Origin: Candidatus Yaniella excrementigallinarum
GTDB taxonomy: Bacteria; Actinomycetota; Actinomycetes; Actinomycetales; Micrococcaceae
Assembly: GCA_019113675.1 (NCBI GenBank)
Contig: DXHA01000099.1
Span: 1 to 56,445 of the forward strand
Direction of reading: 5' to 3'
Length of the DNA: 56,445 nucleotides
Below are positions 34,016 to 42,480 of the stretch, one piece after another. The position numbers and the translations under genes are program-made. The notes under the pieces are model-generated. The model saw only the letters and a program-made list of their open reading frames with translations, was not told where the DNA came from and did no database searches. Within the stretch, counting starts at the first letter, position 1. Each line of letters opens with the position of its first letter.

Positions 34016-35386
34016 TCACAGAGCGGTGGAGGAGACTTCGGCGTCGTCTTTGACTGTGATGTCACCCTCATCTTCATCAAGGAGTTCACGACCTTCAATG
34101 GATTTGGGCACCAGCAGCACTCCGATGAGTGAAACCACCGATAGCAAGGCAATGTACAGGCCGATCATCCAGGATTTTCCGGTGACATCCAGAATCATTT
34201 CGGAAATCATTGGGGCAAATGCGCCACCGATGATCGAACCGAGTGCATAACCAATAGATACCCCGGAGTACCGAACAGAGGCCGGGAACATTTCGGCATA
34301 CAGTGCCGACTGCGGGCCATATGACGGGCCGAGTCCAACGGTGAGGAACAGGATCGCGATGGTAAATAGCGGTAGGGATGCGGTGTCGATGAGGAACCAC
34401 ATGGGCACGGCCCAGGCGATAATCCACAGGTAACCAATGATAAACGTATTGCGTTTACCAATTTTGTCACCGATCCAACCGCCGAACAGGGTAAAGACGA
34501 ACCAACCAACACCACCGACAATTGAGGCTGTAAGCGTTGCCGAGCGGGACATGCCCAGTACGTTGGCGCCATAGGAGGCGAAGAATGCGATCACCAGGTA
34601 GCCGGCGGCGTTATTTGCGGCAAAAATGAGTGCAGCCAGAATGACCGGGCGCTTATGGTAGCGGAACAGTTGACCAAGTGGTGCAGAGGAGTCCGTGCGA
34701 CGTTTCTGCATTTCGGTAAAGACCGGCGATTCAGCAACCGCGCGACGAATTAGGTAGCCGATCAGGATCAGCACGGCCGAGGACAGGAACGGAATACGCC
34801 ATCCCCAGACCAAGAACTGTTCTTCGGTCAGGTAGGTGGTGATGATGAACATGAAAGCGGTCGCCAAGATCATGCCGAGTGGCACGCCGATCTGTGGGTA
34901 GGAACCGAAGAATGATCGGCGGTTTTTGGGTGCGTGTTCCACCGCCATGAGTGCGGCGCCGCCCCACTCGCCACCAGCTGAGAAGCCCTGTAGAACGCGC
35001 AACAGGATCAACATAATGGGTGCGCCCACGCCGATGGCGGAATAGGTTGGAAGTAGACCGATGCCGGCCGTGGCTACGCCCATACCGATCAGGGTGACGA
35101 CCAGCATCAATTTGCGTCCGTACTTATCTCCGAGGTGTCCGGCGATAATGGCGCCCAGTGGACGGAATAAAAATGAAATACCAACGGATGCCCAGGAAAC
35201 AATTTGAGCCAGGCCCGCATTATCTTCGCCCAGTGGCTCGAAGAATAGTGGGGCTAGGACGAAGGCAGCGGCTTGGGCGTAGATGAAAAAGTCGTACCAC
35301 TCGATGGTGGTGCCTACCAGGGTACCGGCGAGGACGCGTCGCTCTTCAGAGCGCATCCTCGCATTAGAGGTGGTGGTCGTGGTCAT
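34016..35386 (-). CDS. MHS-family MFS transporter, candidate phenylacetate permease
   Basis: A 456-residue, 12-helix metabolite:H+ symporter. GTTIEWYDFFIYAQAAAFVL, GHLGDKYGRKLML and VLQGFSAGGEWGGAALMAVE are the MHS (sugar-porter-like) signatures. The C-terminal tail is acidic (ELLDEDEGDI). Members import organic acids. Placement at the end of the paa cluster and a shortened PaaR-like site (35474-35489) before it suggest phenylacetate uptake; sequence alone does not prove the substrate. Confidence 0.85.
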   Translation of the reverse strand: MTTTTTSNARMRSEERRVLAGTLVGTTIEWYDFFIYAQAAAFVLAPLFFEPLGEDNAGLAQIVSWASVGISFLFRPLGAIIAGHLGDKYGRKLMLVVTLIGMGVATAGIGLLPTYSAIGVGAPIMLILLRVLQGFSAGGEWGGAALMAVEHAPKNRRSFFGSYPQIGVPLGMILATAFMFIITTYLTEEQFLVWGWRIPFLSSAVLILIGYLIRRAVAESPVFTEMQKRRTDSSAPLGQLFRYHKRPVILAALIFAANNAAGYLVIAFFASYGANVLGMSRSATLTASIVGGVGWFVFTLFGGWIGDKIGKRNTFIIGYLWIIAWAVPMWFLIDTASLPLFTIAILFLTVGLGPSYGPQSALYAEMFPASVRYSGVSIGYALGSIIGGAFAPMISEMILDVTGKSWMIGLYIALLSVVSLIGVLLVPKSIEGRELLDEDEGDITVKDDAEVSSTAL

Positions 35387-35473
35387 GGTCTCTCCAGTGT
35401 GTCAGGACGTGCATACCGGCCGATGTTCTGGCTGATGACAACCCGCAGGAGGCATCTTATCCGTGAATAATAG

Positions 35474-35489
35474 ACTGAACGATCGGTAT
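35474..35489. promoter_or_regulatory. Shortened PaaR-like site before the transporter
   Basis: ACTGAACGATCGGTAT equals the paaA operator with its central ACGT removed. It lies 88 bases upstream of the transporter start. The altered spacing may weaken or abolish binding. Confidence 0.4.
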
Positions 35490-35583
35490 GGAATGATATT
35501 GTGGCATACTGTGAGAGTAATCACAACTCTGTGTAGTCTGTTTAACCATCCAAACATTATTATGGAAATCCGAAGGAGTGGCT

Positions 35584-36138
35584 ATGCAACGCACCGGACA
35601 CCTCTGGAGAACGCGCAGCGAGCACGAGGATTCGCAATACGATCGAACAGCAATTCGGCGAGTGCTCGAGGCAGCGTTCGAAACGGATGCGGAAGCCGAC
35701 CTGGTTGATAGGCTGCGCCAAGACGAATCTAACTGGATTTCGCGCTACTCGGTGTTAGGCATGACTGCAGCAATTCCCGATTCGGAATTTGAAACTTTGC
35801 CGGCGGCTCACGCGCTAATCCACCGCTGCACAGTTGGCGGTCATTCGGGATTAATGCTCGCCCCGACAGGTGTGCTGCCACAGCATCACGGCGAAGGGGC
35901 TGGAACTGCTGTTATTAGTGCTGCCCTGAACCTTGCGGAGCAAGACGGTGAAGCATTCGTAATGGTATACGGGTATCCGCACTATTACCCGCGATTTGGG
36001 TTCATGCCCGCCTCAGAAAGCGGAATTTCAGCAGAGTGGGCTAGCGAGCAGCCGGAGGCACTACAGGTAAGGATTCTCGATGATCAAGTAGCCCTGCCCA
36101 CCGGCGAAGTGAAACTACCTGAAGCGTATGGGGTGTAG
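35584..36138 (+). CDS. GNAT-family N-acetyltransferase (YhbS-like)
   Basis: A 184-residue protein. The fold is visible from the N-terminal RRVLEAAFETDAEADLVDRL, the acetyl-CoA region LAPTGVLPQHHGEGAGTAVISAAL, and FVMVYGYPHYYPRFGFMPA, which is the typical late motif of YhbS-type acetyltransferases. Substrate unknown. ATG 35584 is chosen because AAGGAG ends five bases upstream; an in-frame GTG at 35578 would overlap that site. It stands alone between the paa cluster and the convergent binding-protein gene. Confidence 0.82.
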   Translation: MQRTGHLWRTRSEHEDSQYDRTAIRRVLEAAFETDAEADLVDRLRQDESNWISRYSVLGMTAAIPDSEFETLPAAHALIHRCTVGGHSGLMLAPTGVLPQHHGEGAGTAVISAALNLAEQDGEAFVMVYGYPHYYPRFGFMPASESGISAEWASEQPEALQVRILDDQVALPTGEVKLPEAYGV

Positions 36139-36215
36139 CCGGGGCCAGCCTCATACGTTGTGCCCGGGAAGTGGTCTAATGTACGCATGGGCTGGCCGCG
36201 GATAATGACGAAGAA

Positions 36216-37196
36216 CTATTCGACGACGAGTTCAGTGACGTCTAACGGTTCTGAAATAATGTCATATTTTTCCATCATGTCGGCGCCATTCTGTAGTGCC
36301 TCAACGTCTAATTGCGTATCATAATGTGGCAACGTAAGCTCTTCGGCAACTGGATCGTCGATTTCCGTATATTCGGGCACCAGCTCTAGATGAAGTTCGT
36401 GGTTATCCTGCAAATCATTTGCTGAACGTTCCAGAGCCTCACGGAAGGCTTCGATGAGTTCAGGATTTTCCTGAGCAAACTGTTCTGTTGTAACCCACCC
36501 ACCGACTGGCATGTCGGCTGTAGGCCCGGTAAACATGTCACCGATGCGCTCTAATCCGGATTGTTCAGCAATGGTTTGGAAGGGCTCAACTTGCCAGATC
36601 GCATCCACGTTACCGTTGGCTGCTGCCGGTGCCATATCTGGGTTGGGCATTTCTACAAGATCTATAGTGTCCGGGCTAATTCCGTGTTCTTCGAGCTGGG
36701 CGTAAATAGAGACAGTCCCGATATTTTGCAGATTGTTAACGGCGAAGCTCTTTCCAGCTAAATCCGAAATCTCGGTTATTTCGGATTCTGCGGGCACAAA
36801 AATGCCATGATCATCGGTTGCCACGTCATTGCCCGCCACCATGGTTACCGGCAGGCCTTGCTCAGCTGCCAGAAGTATGGAGGTGTAATTGCTATATAAA
36901 ATATCAACCTCTCCAGACACTAGAGATGGTATCGCGGCGGCACCCCCTTCGGTTTGGGTAAGCTCCGCAGCAAGGCCACCATCTTCGAGGTATCCGGCCT
37001 CGTCGGCGTACACAATGGTGGCCGTATGGACCAGCGGAAAGTAGCCGATTGTAACCTCAGAAAGCTCACCGCTGGTACCGGCAGTTTCGTTATTGGCGTC
37101 GGCAGAACCACACGCGCTCAGTGCGAGGGCCGCGATGGCGATGGCGCCGAACAGCCCGCTTTGATGTCGACGGGTTCGGATAGGAATTTTCGACAT
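36216..37196 (-). CDS. ABC transporter substrate-binding lipoprotein (NrtA/SsuA/TauA-like), P450-linked
   Basis: A 326-residue lipoprotein: basic N-terminus, hydrophobic core and lipobox LSAC at residues ~27-30, so it is anchored outside the membrane. The mature domain (VTIGYFPLVHTATIVYADEA, EGGAAAIPSLVSGEVDI, NGNVDAIWQVEPF) is the NMT1/SsuA-like periplasmic fold. It follows the P450 by 47 bases on the same strand and is clearly related to the second binding protein at 43515. No permease gene accompanies it, so it probably feeds the permeases at 40653-42448. Likely ligand: a methoxylated aromatic acid. Confidence 0.85.
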   Translation of the reverse strand: MSKIPIRTRRHQSGLFGAIAIAALALSACGSADANNETAGTSGELSEVTIGYFPLVHTATIVYADEAGYLEDGGLAAELTQTEGGAAAIPSLVSGEVDILYSNYTSILLAAEQGLPVTMVAGNDVATDDHGIFVPAESEITEISDLAGKSFAVNNLQNIGTVSIYAQLEEHGISPDTIDLVEMPNPDMAPAAANGNVDAIWQVEPFQTIAEQSGLERIGDMFTGPTADMPVGGWVTTEQFAQENPELIEAFREALERSANDLQDNHELHLELVPEYTEIDDPVAEELTLPHYDTQLDVEALQNGADMMEKYDIISEPLDVTELVVE

Positions 37197-37243
37197 GGTG
37201 AGCTCCTAGAATTGAAGTGCTGAGATAGGCCGTATCACGGGTG

Positions 37244-38551
37244 TTAGGCCGGAGTGAGGCGTAGGGGTAGCGTTTGCCAGCCCAATAGGGTGTTATTGAT
37301 CTTGCGTTTCGGTGGAGCCGCGAACTCTATTTTTGCTACTCGCTCGACCATGGCTTCTAATACGCACGAAGCTTCGAGCCGAGCAACATGCTGGCCTACG
37401 CACTGGTGCACGCCTCTTCCGAAGGCCACGTGTCCAGATGGGTCGCGGTCTAGATCGAAAGTATCCGGATTAGTCCAACGACGTGGATCACGGTTCGCTG
37501 AGCCCAAAAACATTAAGACCTTTTGGTTTTCTGGTACGGCAGTATCGCCAACCTGAACTGGCTGTGTCGTAGTACGAAAGAACGTTTGTACTGGCGACTC
37601 TAAACGCAAAGCTTCTTCGAAAACTCGCCGTATCAAGCGCGGTTCCTCACGTAAACGCTCGTACTGGTCAGGATTTGCGGCTAAGTGATAAAGGACAGCT
37701 GAAATACCGTAGACGGTGGTATCTACTCCTGCGGTAAGGAGGGAGCGAACAATCAGGGGTGCCTGGTCTTCAGTAATATTTCGCTGGTCGGCGGCTTGCC
37801 AAATATCGGCCCCAAAACCGCTATCTTTAAGTGCCTCACGCGGGCATTGCTCACCAACCCATTCCATAACCGACCCAATACTTTCTAGCTCATCGGTAAC
37901 CAGCCGATTGCGCGGTCCAAAAGCGTTGAAAGCGAAATTTCCGTAGGGTAACAGGTTGTCTAGCCCACCTTGTTGTAACCCGACAGCATCGGGGAAAACG
38001 CTGAGCGGGTATACCTCCGATATTTCATTAACCGCGTCGAGGGTTACCGAACCATCGCTATTTTTATTGTTTGGTTCCAACAACAAAGTATCGATAAGTT
38101 GTTCGGCAGTGTTGCTCCATTCAGTTTGAAAGCGGCGAAGTTTTCTGGCCCCCAATATTTTCTCTAATGCCGCCCGCGGAGCATCGTGGTGTGGTGCGTC
38201 TGCCTCCAGTAGCAACGATGGGGTACGCCAGGGTTCTTCCGTTTTGAAGTTAGCCAGTCCTACACCAGCACTACTTGAAAAATGCTGCCAGTTTTCTAAG
38301 GTGTCGCATACAGCGTCATAGCGAGCTACCGCGTAAATGTCGTAAGCGGGCAGGTAGACGATATCCCCATCAGCTTCACGTAGCTTTTCGTGCATTTCGT
38401 GCGGATTAGCTAAGACTGACTCATCGAAAGGGTCCACGTCTAATACCGGGGTGTTCAACGGGTTGAGGCCACGGGAGGCAGCGGCTTCTGGTGTGCTGGT
38501 ATATGGGCAGTGAGTTGCAGTGTTGGTAGTCATAATAGTGTTTCGATTCAT
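37244..38551 (-). CDS. Cytochrome P450, CYP199A-like para-substituted benzoate O-demethylase
   Basis: A 435-residue soluble P450. Heme Cys384 sits in FGRGVHQCVGQ, the I-helix has AGVDTT (274-279) and ExxR is EALR (313-316). Long stretches recall CYP199A2/A4 of Rhodopseudomonas: PWRTPSLLLEADAPHH, AYPLSVFPDAVGLQQG-like SVFPDAVGLQQGG, VQTFFRTTTQPV and LMFLGSANRDPRRW. CYP199A enzymes oxidise para-methoxy benzoates, releasing formaldehyde. The active-site VRS (268-270) that contacts the carboxylate in CYP199A is kept, while the helix B' Arg appears as Ala95. Its reductase gene lies two bases upstream. Start 38551; a second ATG at 38533 is possible. Confidence 0.88.
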   Translation of the reverse strand: MNRNTIMTTNTATHCPYTSTPEAAASRGLNPLNTPVLDVDPFDESVLANPHEMHEKLREADGDIVYLPAYDIYAVARYDAVCDTLENWQHFSSSAGVGLANFKTEEPWRTPSLLLEADAPHHDAPRAALEKILGARKLRRFQTEWSNTAEQLIDTLLLEPNNKNSDGSVTLDAVNEISEVYPLSVFPDAVGLQQGGLDNLLPYGNFAFNAFGPRNRLVTDELESIGSVMEWVGEQCPREALKDSGFGADIWQAADQRNITEDQAPLIVRSLLTAGVDTTVYGISAVLYHLAANPDQYERLREEPRLIRRVFEEALRLESPVQTFFRTTTQPVQVGDTAVPENQKVLMFLGSANRDPRRWTNPDTFDLDRDPSGHVAFGRGVHQCVGQHVARLEASCVLEAMVERVAKIEFAAPPKRKINNTLLGWQTLPLRLTPA

Positions 38552-38553
38552 CC

Positions 38554-39513
38554 TTAGAGATCAAGTACCAGGCGTTCTGACAGGCAGCGCGAAACGCAGG
38601 GGAACATGCAGGTGTTTTCAGCTCGTTCCGCGTCATCAAGAATGGCATCGCGGTGATCGATATCGCCGTCCAGCACATCAATTTCACATGTTCCGCATAC
38701 TCCTTTGGAACACGAGGTAATGACGTCGATGCCAGCATTTGCCAGGACATCGATGACCGGTGAAGTTCCCGGAGCTTGGACTACTCGTCCGCTGCGCTGT
38801 AACTGGATTTCATAGGGTTTCGAGCTGACAGTGGCATCATTCTGTGTATTAGTGAACCGTTCGGTGCGTAGGTGGGTAGACGGTAGCCCTTGGCATTCTT
38901 GTGGTAGTGCCTCTAATAAAGCTTCCGGGCCACAGGCATAAATCATGGTGTCCTCGGGGACCTCGCCCAGCCAATCACGTACGGAGATTCGACCATCTGG
39001 CACACTGGTATGCACAGTAACCCGTTGCGGGTACAGGTCTTGCAATTCTTGGTACGCCATGCGCTCTGGAGTGCGCCCCAGATACAAGAGTTGCCAATCC
39101 AAATCCAGTAGGTCTGCTTGGTTGATCATCGGCATGACTGCTGTGATGCCGATGCCACCGGCGATAAATCGATAGTGCTGGGCCGGAGCAAAACGGAAGT
39201 TGTTGCGTGGTCCACCAAAGCCGACGGCATCGCCAATTGCTAGCTGATCATGCAGCTCTTGAGAGCCACCTGCTCCTTTGGGCTCGTGCTGGACGGCGAT
39301 CCGGTACTGGTGTGCATTCCAGCGATCGCCACAAAGCGAATATTGCCGGATTTTGCCGCTGGGTAGCACAACGTCAATGTGTGCGCCGGGTGCCCAATCA
39401 GGTAGACGTCGCCCATCATGTCGCTCGAGGACGAATTCGTCCACACTTGAGGAACGTTTCAAGCGGTCAACAATTAGTAACTGGTCGCTAGCAGCAGCTT
39501 CAGCCAACGTCAT
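38554..39513 (-). CDS. PDR/VanB-type ferredoxin reductase, partner of the P450
   Basis: A 319-residue three-domain reductase of the phthalate dioxygenase reductase type: flavin domain (RQYSLCGD), NAD domain (AGGIGITAVMPMI, then YACGPEALLEAL) and C-terminal [2Fe-2S] domain (CSKGVCGTCEIDVLDGD with a final Cys in NTCMFPC). It would carry electrons from NADH to the P450 without a separate ferredoxin. ATG 39513 is preceded by AGGAAG; the in-frame GTG directly before it is less likely. First gene of the operon reductase-P450-binding protein, divergent from iclR. Confidence 0.88.
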   Translation of the reverse strand: MTLAEAAASDQLLIVDRLKRSSSVDEFVLERHDGRRLPDWAPGAHIDVVLPSGKIRQYSLCGDRWNAHQYRIAVQHEPKGAGGSQELHDQLAIGDAVGFGGPRNNFRFAPAQHYRFIAGGIGITAVMPMINQADLLDLDWQLLYLGRTPERMAYQELQDLYPQRVTVHTSVPDGRISVRDWLGEVPEDTMIYACGPEALLEALPQECQGLPSTHLRTERFTNTQNDATVSSKPYEIQLQRSGRVVQAPGTSPVIDVLANAGIDVITSCSKGVCGTCEIDVLDGDIDHRDAILDDAERAENTCMFPCVSRCLSERLVLDL

Positions 39514-39557
39514 CACTTCCTATGGTCTTTTACGTGAGTGATCTGCGATGGTGACTA

Positions 39558-39600
39558 TTGTGAGCCTAATCACCGAACTTGTAGAGTGTAATTTCCACTC
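39558..39600 (+). promoter_or_regulatory. Promoter and inverted repeat in the reductase/iclR divergent region
   Basis: TTGTGA (39558-39563) and TAGAGT (39582-39587) at 18 bases could drive iclR. Overlapping it, GAGTG (39584-39588) and CACTC (39596-39600) bracket TAATTTC, whose reverse complement GAAATTA recalls the TGGAAAT half-site of IclR operators. Probably where the IclR protein acts. Confidence 0.4.
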
Positions 39601-39621
39601 ATCGGAAACCAGGGGGAGTGT

Positions 39622-40503
39622 ATGCCAAAACAACATTCGGATACTCCGGCATCTGTGCTAGGGCGACACTTATTGGTACTGGACGCTTTTGAAGCTGGCA
39701 CGGCGTTTTTGTCACTATCGGAAATAGCGCATCGCAGTGGTCTACCAATGACTACGGTGCACCGTCTGGTTGGCGAACTGGAGCGCGAGCGCTTATTAGA
39801 GCGCTTACCGGATCGTTCTTATCAACTGGGTCTGCGTCTATGGGAGCTTGCTGCGCGAACGCCTCGAGCCATGGGGTTGCGAGAAATAGCTACGCCAATG
39901 GTGCAGCTAGTCCAGAGCCAGGTTCGCCAACATACGCAATTGGGTGTTGATGGGGGTAACGATGTCGTGTACCTGGACCGACTGTCGCAGGCTAACGCGG
40001 TGGTTAACGCCACCATCGTGGGCGGACGCATCAGCTTAGGAGCTTCGGCCATCGGGCATGTACTCCTAACGGATGCGTCGCGAAATGATATCGCACGGCT
40101 CGTGCAAGCAGGTATTCCGCGGTATACGGCGAATACCCCACAGACTGTCGGGCATCTAGTGGACCTGGTCGATACTGCCCGGCGCAAAGGTTATGCCATC
40201 GCTGATGGATTTGTGCACCCTGCTGCTCGGGGGATGGCAGCACCCATTTACGGTCTTGATGGTGAAGTGTTAGCTGGTTTAGGCGTGGTAGTGCCAGCTG
40301 ATGAGCCGGTGAATATGCGCATCATAGACCTATTGCGACATGCAGCTCACGGGGTAAGTCAGCAAATGCGCTCCGCGTATATCGATCCAGACCATCCCAA
40401 TGCGCTACCAGGCGCCAAGTTTCGGGTGTTGGTTAATTCATCGCGCAGTTCAATGCAATACTTTGCTGACCATGCAGCCACAGGAAACACGCAGGCGGAG
40501 TAG
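39622..40503 (+). CDS. IclR-family regulator
   Basis: A 293-residue regulator: N-terminal winged helix (FLSLSEIAHRSGLPMTTVHRLV, residues ~33-56) and C-terminal effector domain (GASAIGHVLLTDA, GYAIADGFVHPAARGMAAPI). IclR proteins often respond to aromatic acids. GGGGGAG gives a strong ribosome site before ATG 39622. Divergent from the reductase-P450-binding protein operon and 149 bases before the permease genes, so it is placed to control either or both. Confidence 0.88.
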   Translation: MPKQHSDTPASVLGRHLLVLDAFEAGTAFLSLSEIAHRSGLPMTTVHRLVGELERERLLERLPDRSYQLGLRLWELAARTPRAMGLREIATPMVQLVQSQVRQHTQLGVDGGNDVVYLDRLSQANAVVNATIVGGRISLGASAIGHVLLTDASRNDIARLVQAGIPRYTANTPQTVGHLVDLVDTARRKGYAIADGFVHPAARGMAAPIYGLDGEVLAGLGVVVPADEPVNMRIIDLLRHAAHGVSQQMRSAYIDPDHPNALPGAKFRVLVNSSRSSMQYFADHAATGNTQAE

Positions 40504-40536
40504 TTGCAATCCTTGATGCACCGAATAATTGAGTAC

Positions 40537-40565
40537 TTGAATCATTATTGGTCGCGGGTTAGTCT
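40537..40565 (+). promoter_or_regulatory. Candidate promoter of the ABC permease operon
   Basis: TTGAAT (40537-40542) and TAGTCT (40560-40565) with a 17-base spacer. The -35 lies inside an AATAAT/ATTATT inverted repeat (40524-40549). The same -10 hexamer occurs before the tautomerase gene at 48406. Confidence 0.35.
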
Positions 40566-40652
40566 TATTCCACGTGGCGCACTTCACATAAACTCTTTTG
40601 CGTCACAAAGATTTTTACCAGCTCAACTTGCACACCGAGTGGAGATAACTAT

Positions 40653-41675
40653 ATGACACAACGCGACCCTTCCCATGGGCCCGCGCGGCAGGATACGGAG
40701 GCGGTGGAACGCGAGCGGCAGTCCCGCGATTTGCATCGGCTTGAAACCGGTAGCGGAGAAGATTTTCCGGCCGGTTATCGTACTGCGAGCCTGGATGAAT
40801 CCACACGTCCTGACCCAGGAGCGCCGGCGGTTTCTACTGCACAACGCGGTGTGACCGGACGCAAAACCAGTACCGGGCAGGCTCGAGCTGTTCGTCAACG
40901 ACGCCGCACATGGGCCAACAGGTTTTTGGGTCTGCTGGGCATTCTGCTGTTCTTAGGGGTCTGGGAATTGCTGCCGTTGCTGGGCATCGTTGATGGACGC
41001 TTCATGCCGCCGGCATCGACGGCGATTATGGATCTGGTTGAAAAATTCGGTGACCAAATATTCTGGGTGGCCGTATGGGATACCATGCGCGCATGGTTTA
41101 TCGGTATGGTTATTTCTGTCGTATCAGCTGCGGTACTGGGATTTATTGTCGGATCGTCGAGTTTTTTGCGGAAATTCACGAACTCGACGGTCGAATTTTT
41201 GCGTCCGGTGCCCTCTGTGGCCTTGATCCCGTTGGCAGTGTTGATCTTTGGTGTCGGGATCGAATCGGCTCTGCTGCTCATTGTCTACGCCTCGTTCTGG
41301 CAAGTGTTTATCCAGGTGCTCTATGGTGTAGCCGACGTCGACTCGGTCGCTATGGATTCGGCAAAGTCGTATGGGCTAGGGCCACTCAATAGGATCCGAT
41401 ACGTTATTTTCCCGACGGCGCTGCCATACCTTATGACCGGTATCCGCTTGGCCGCAGCCGTGGCGCTGATTCTGGCCATTACCGCTCAGTTGATTATTGG
41501 TACACCGGGTTTGGGTGCTGAAATCGCCCGAGCCCAATCCGGTGGCGCATATGTTTCCATGTATTCGCTAGTGTTAGCCACCGGTTTGCTGGGTGTGGTG
41601 ATCAACATGGTCATGCGAGCCATTGAGCGCCGGATTCTGTCATGGCACACTTCGGTCCGTTCGGAGGTCAACTAA
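40653..41675 (+). CDS. ABC transporter permease (SsuC/NrtB/TauC-like), first
   Basis: A 340-residue permease. An unusually long polar N-terminus (~85 residues, rich in Arg, Gln and Glu) precedes the BPD_transp_1 membrane domain of about six helices; the ATPase-contact loop is DSAKSYGLGPLNRIRYVIFP. Relatives import nitrate, sulfonates or aromatic acids. The ATG follows GTGGAGATAAC. The stop shares one base with the next start (TAATG). It should pair with the second permease as a heterodimer. Confidence 0.88.
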   Translation: MTQRDPSHGPARQDTEAVERERQSRDLHRLETGSGEDFPAGYRTASLDESTRPDPGAPAVSTAQRGVTGRKTSTGQARAVRQRRRTWANRFLGLLGILLFLGVWELLPLLGIVDGRFMPPASTAIMDLVEKFGDQIFWVAVWDTMRAWFIGMVISVVSAAVLGFIVGSSSFLRKFTNSTVEFLRPVPSVALIPLAVLIFGVGIESALLLIVYASFWQVFIQVLYGVADVDSVAMDSAKSYGLGPLNRIRYVIFPTALPYLMTGIRLAAAVALILAITAQLIIGTPGLGAEIARAQSGGAYVSMYSLVLATGLLGVVINMVMRAIERRILSWHTSVRSEVN

Positions 41676-42448
41676 TGCGTTACCTGAAAAACTTCGTACA
41701 CATTGTGGGCCTGCCGATTATTTTGATTCTTGCCTGGGTGCTGTGGTCATCGCAGTCCACCAGTTTCTTTGTGCCCACCTGGGAACAAATGGGTAATGCT
41801 TTTGCTAATACCTGGACGTGGCCGCGACTCATGTCGGATGTCTTCCCCTCGGTGCTCCGACTGATCGTCGGTATTATTTTATCGATCGTGATCGGTATTG
41901 TCGTTGGTTTACTGGTGGGCTCCTTCCGCTGGTTGCGGCAGCTGATGGAACCGACCATGGAGTTCTTCCGCGCCATCCCACCAACCGTGCTGATCCCAGT
42001 ATTCATGCTGCTCATTGGTATCGGTGACGACATGAAAATCGCCGTCATCATTTTGGGTGCGGTATGGCCGATCTTGCTGAACACCATCGAAGGGGTGCGC
42101 TCGATGGATGAGGTTTTATCCGATACTTCGCATACCTATCGCATCGATGGGTTCGCGCGGATTCGGTATCTGATCCTGCCATCGGCCATGCCACAGATTA
42201 TGGCCGGAATCCGTCAGTCGCTATCGATTGCCCTAATTTTGATGGTGATCTCAGAAATGTTCGCATCCTCTGCGGGCCTGGGGTACACCATTATCCAATT
42301 CCAGCGTTCCTTTGCGATCCCCGAAATGTGGTCGGGCATCGTTGTGCTGGGGCTAATCGGTGTGATCATGTCCTTTATCTTCCAGCTGGTCGAGCGCAAT
42401 GTCCTGAAGTGGTACCACGGGCAACGCGAGATGGAAAACGCCGGCTAA
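41675..42448 (+). CDS. ABC transporter permease (SsuC/NrtB/TauC-like), second
   Basis: A 257-residue permease without the N-terminal extension of its neighbour. The EAA-type loop reads SDTSHTYRIDGFARIRYLIL. ATG 41675 overlaps the preceding stop by one base and has GGAGG upstream; an ATG at 41642 lies inside the previous gene and is rejected. Two dissimilar permeases, one ATPase and lipoprotein binding proteins make the importer. Confidence 0.88.
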   Translation: MRYLKNFVHIVGLPIILILAWVLWSSQSTSFFVPTWEQMGNAFANTWTWPRLMSDVFPSVLRLIVGIILSIVIGIVVGLLVGSFRWLRQLMEPTMEFFRAIPPTVLIPVFMLLIGIGDDMKIAVIILGAVWPILLNTIEGVRSMDEVLSDTSHTYRIDGFARIRYLILPSAMPQIMAGIRQSLSIALILMVISEMFASSAGLGYTIIQFQRSFAIPEMWSGIVVLGLIGVIMSFIFQLVERNVLKWYHGQREMENAG

Positions 42449-42480
42449 CCATTGTGAAAGACTTCTAAGGAAACAATATT

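Noticed and set aside
36143..36197. GGCCAGCC/GGCTGGCC inverted repeat between the GNAT gene and the binding-protein gene
   Set aside because: Loop of about 39 bases and no T run; too weak to call a terminator.
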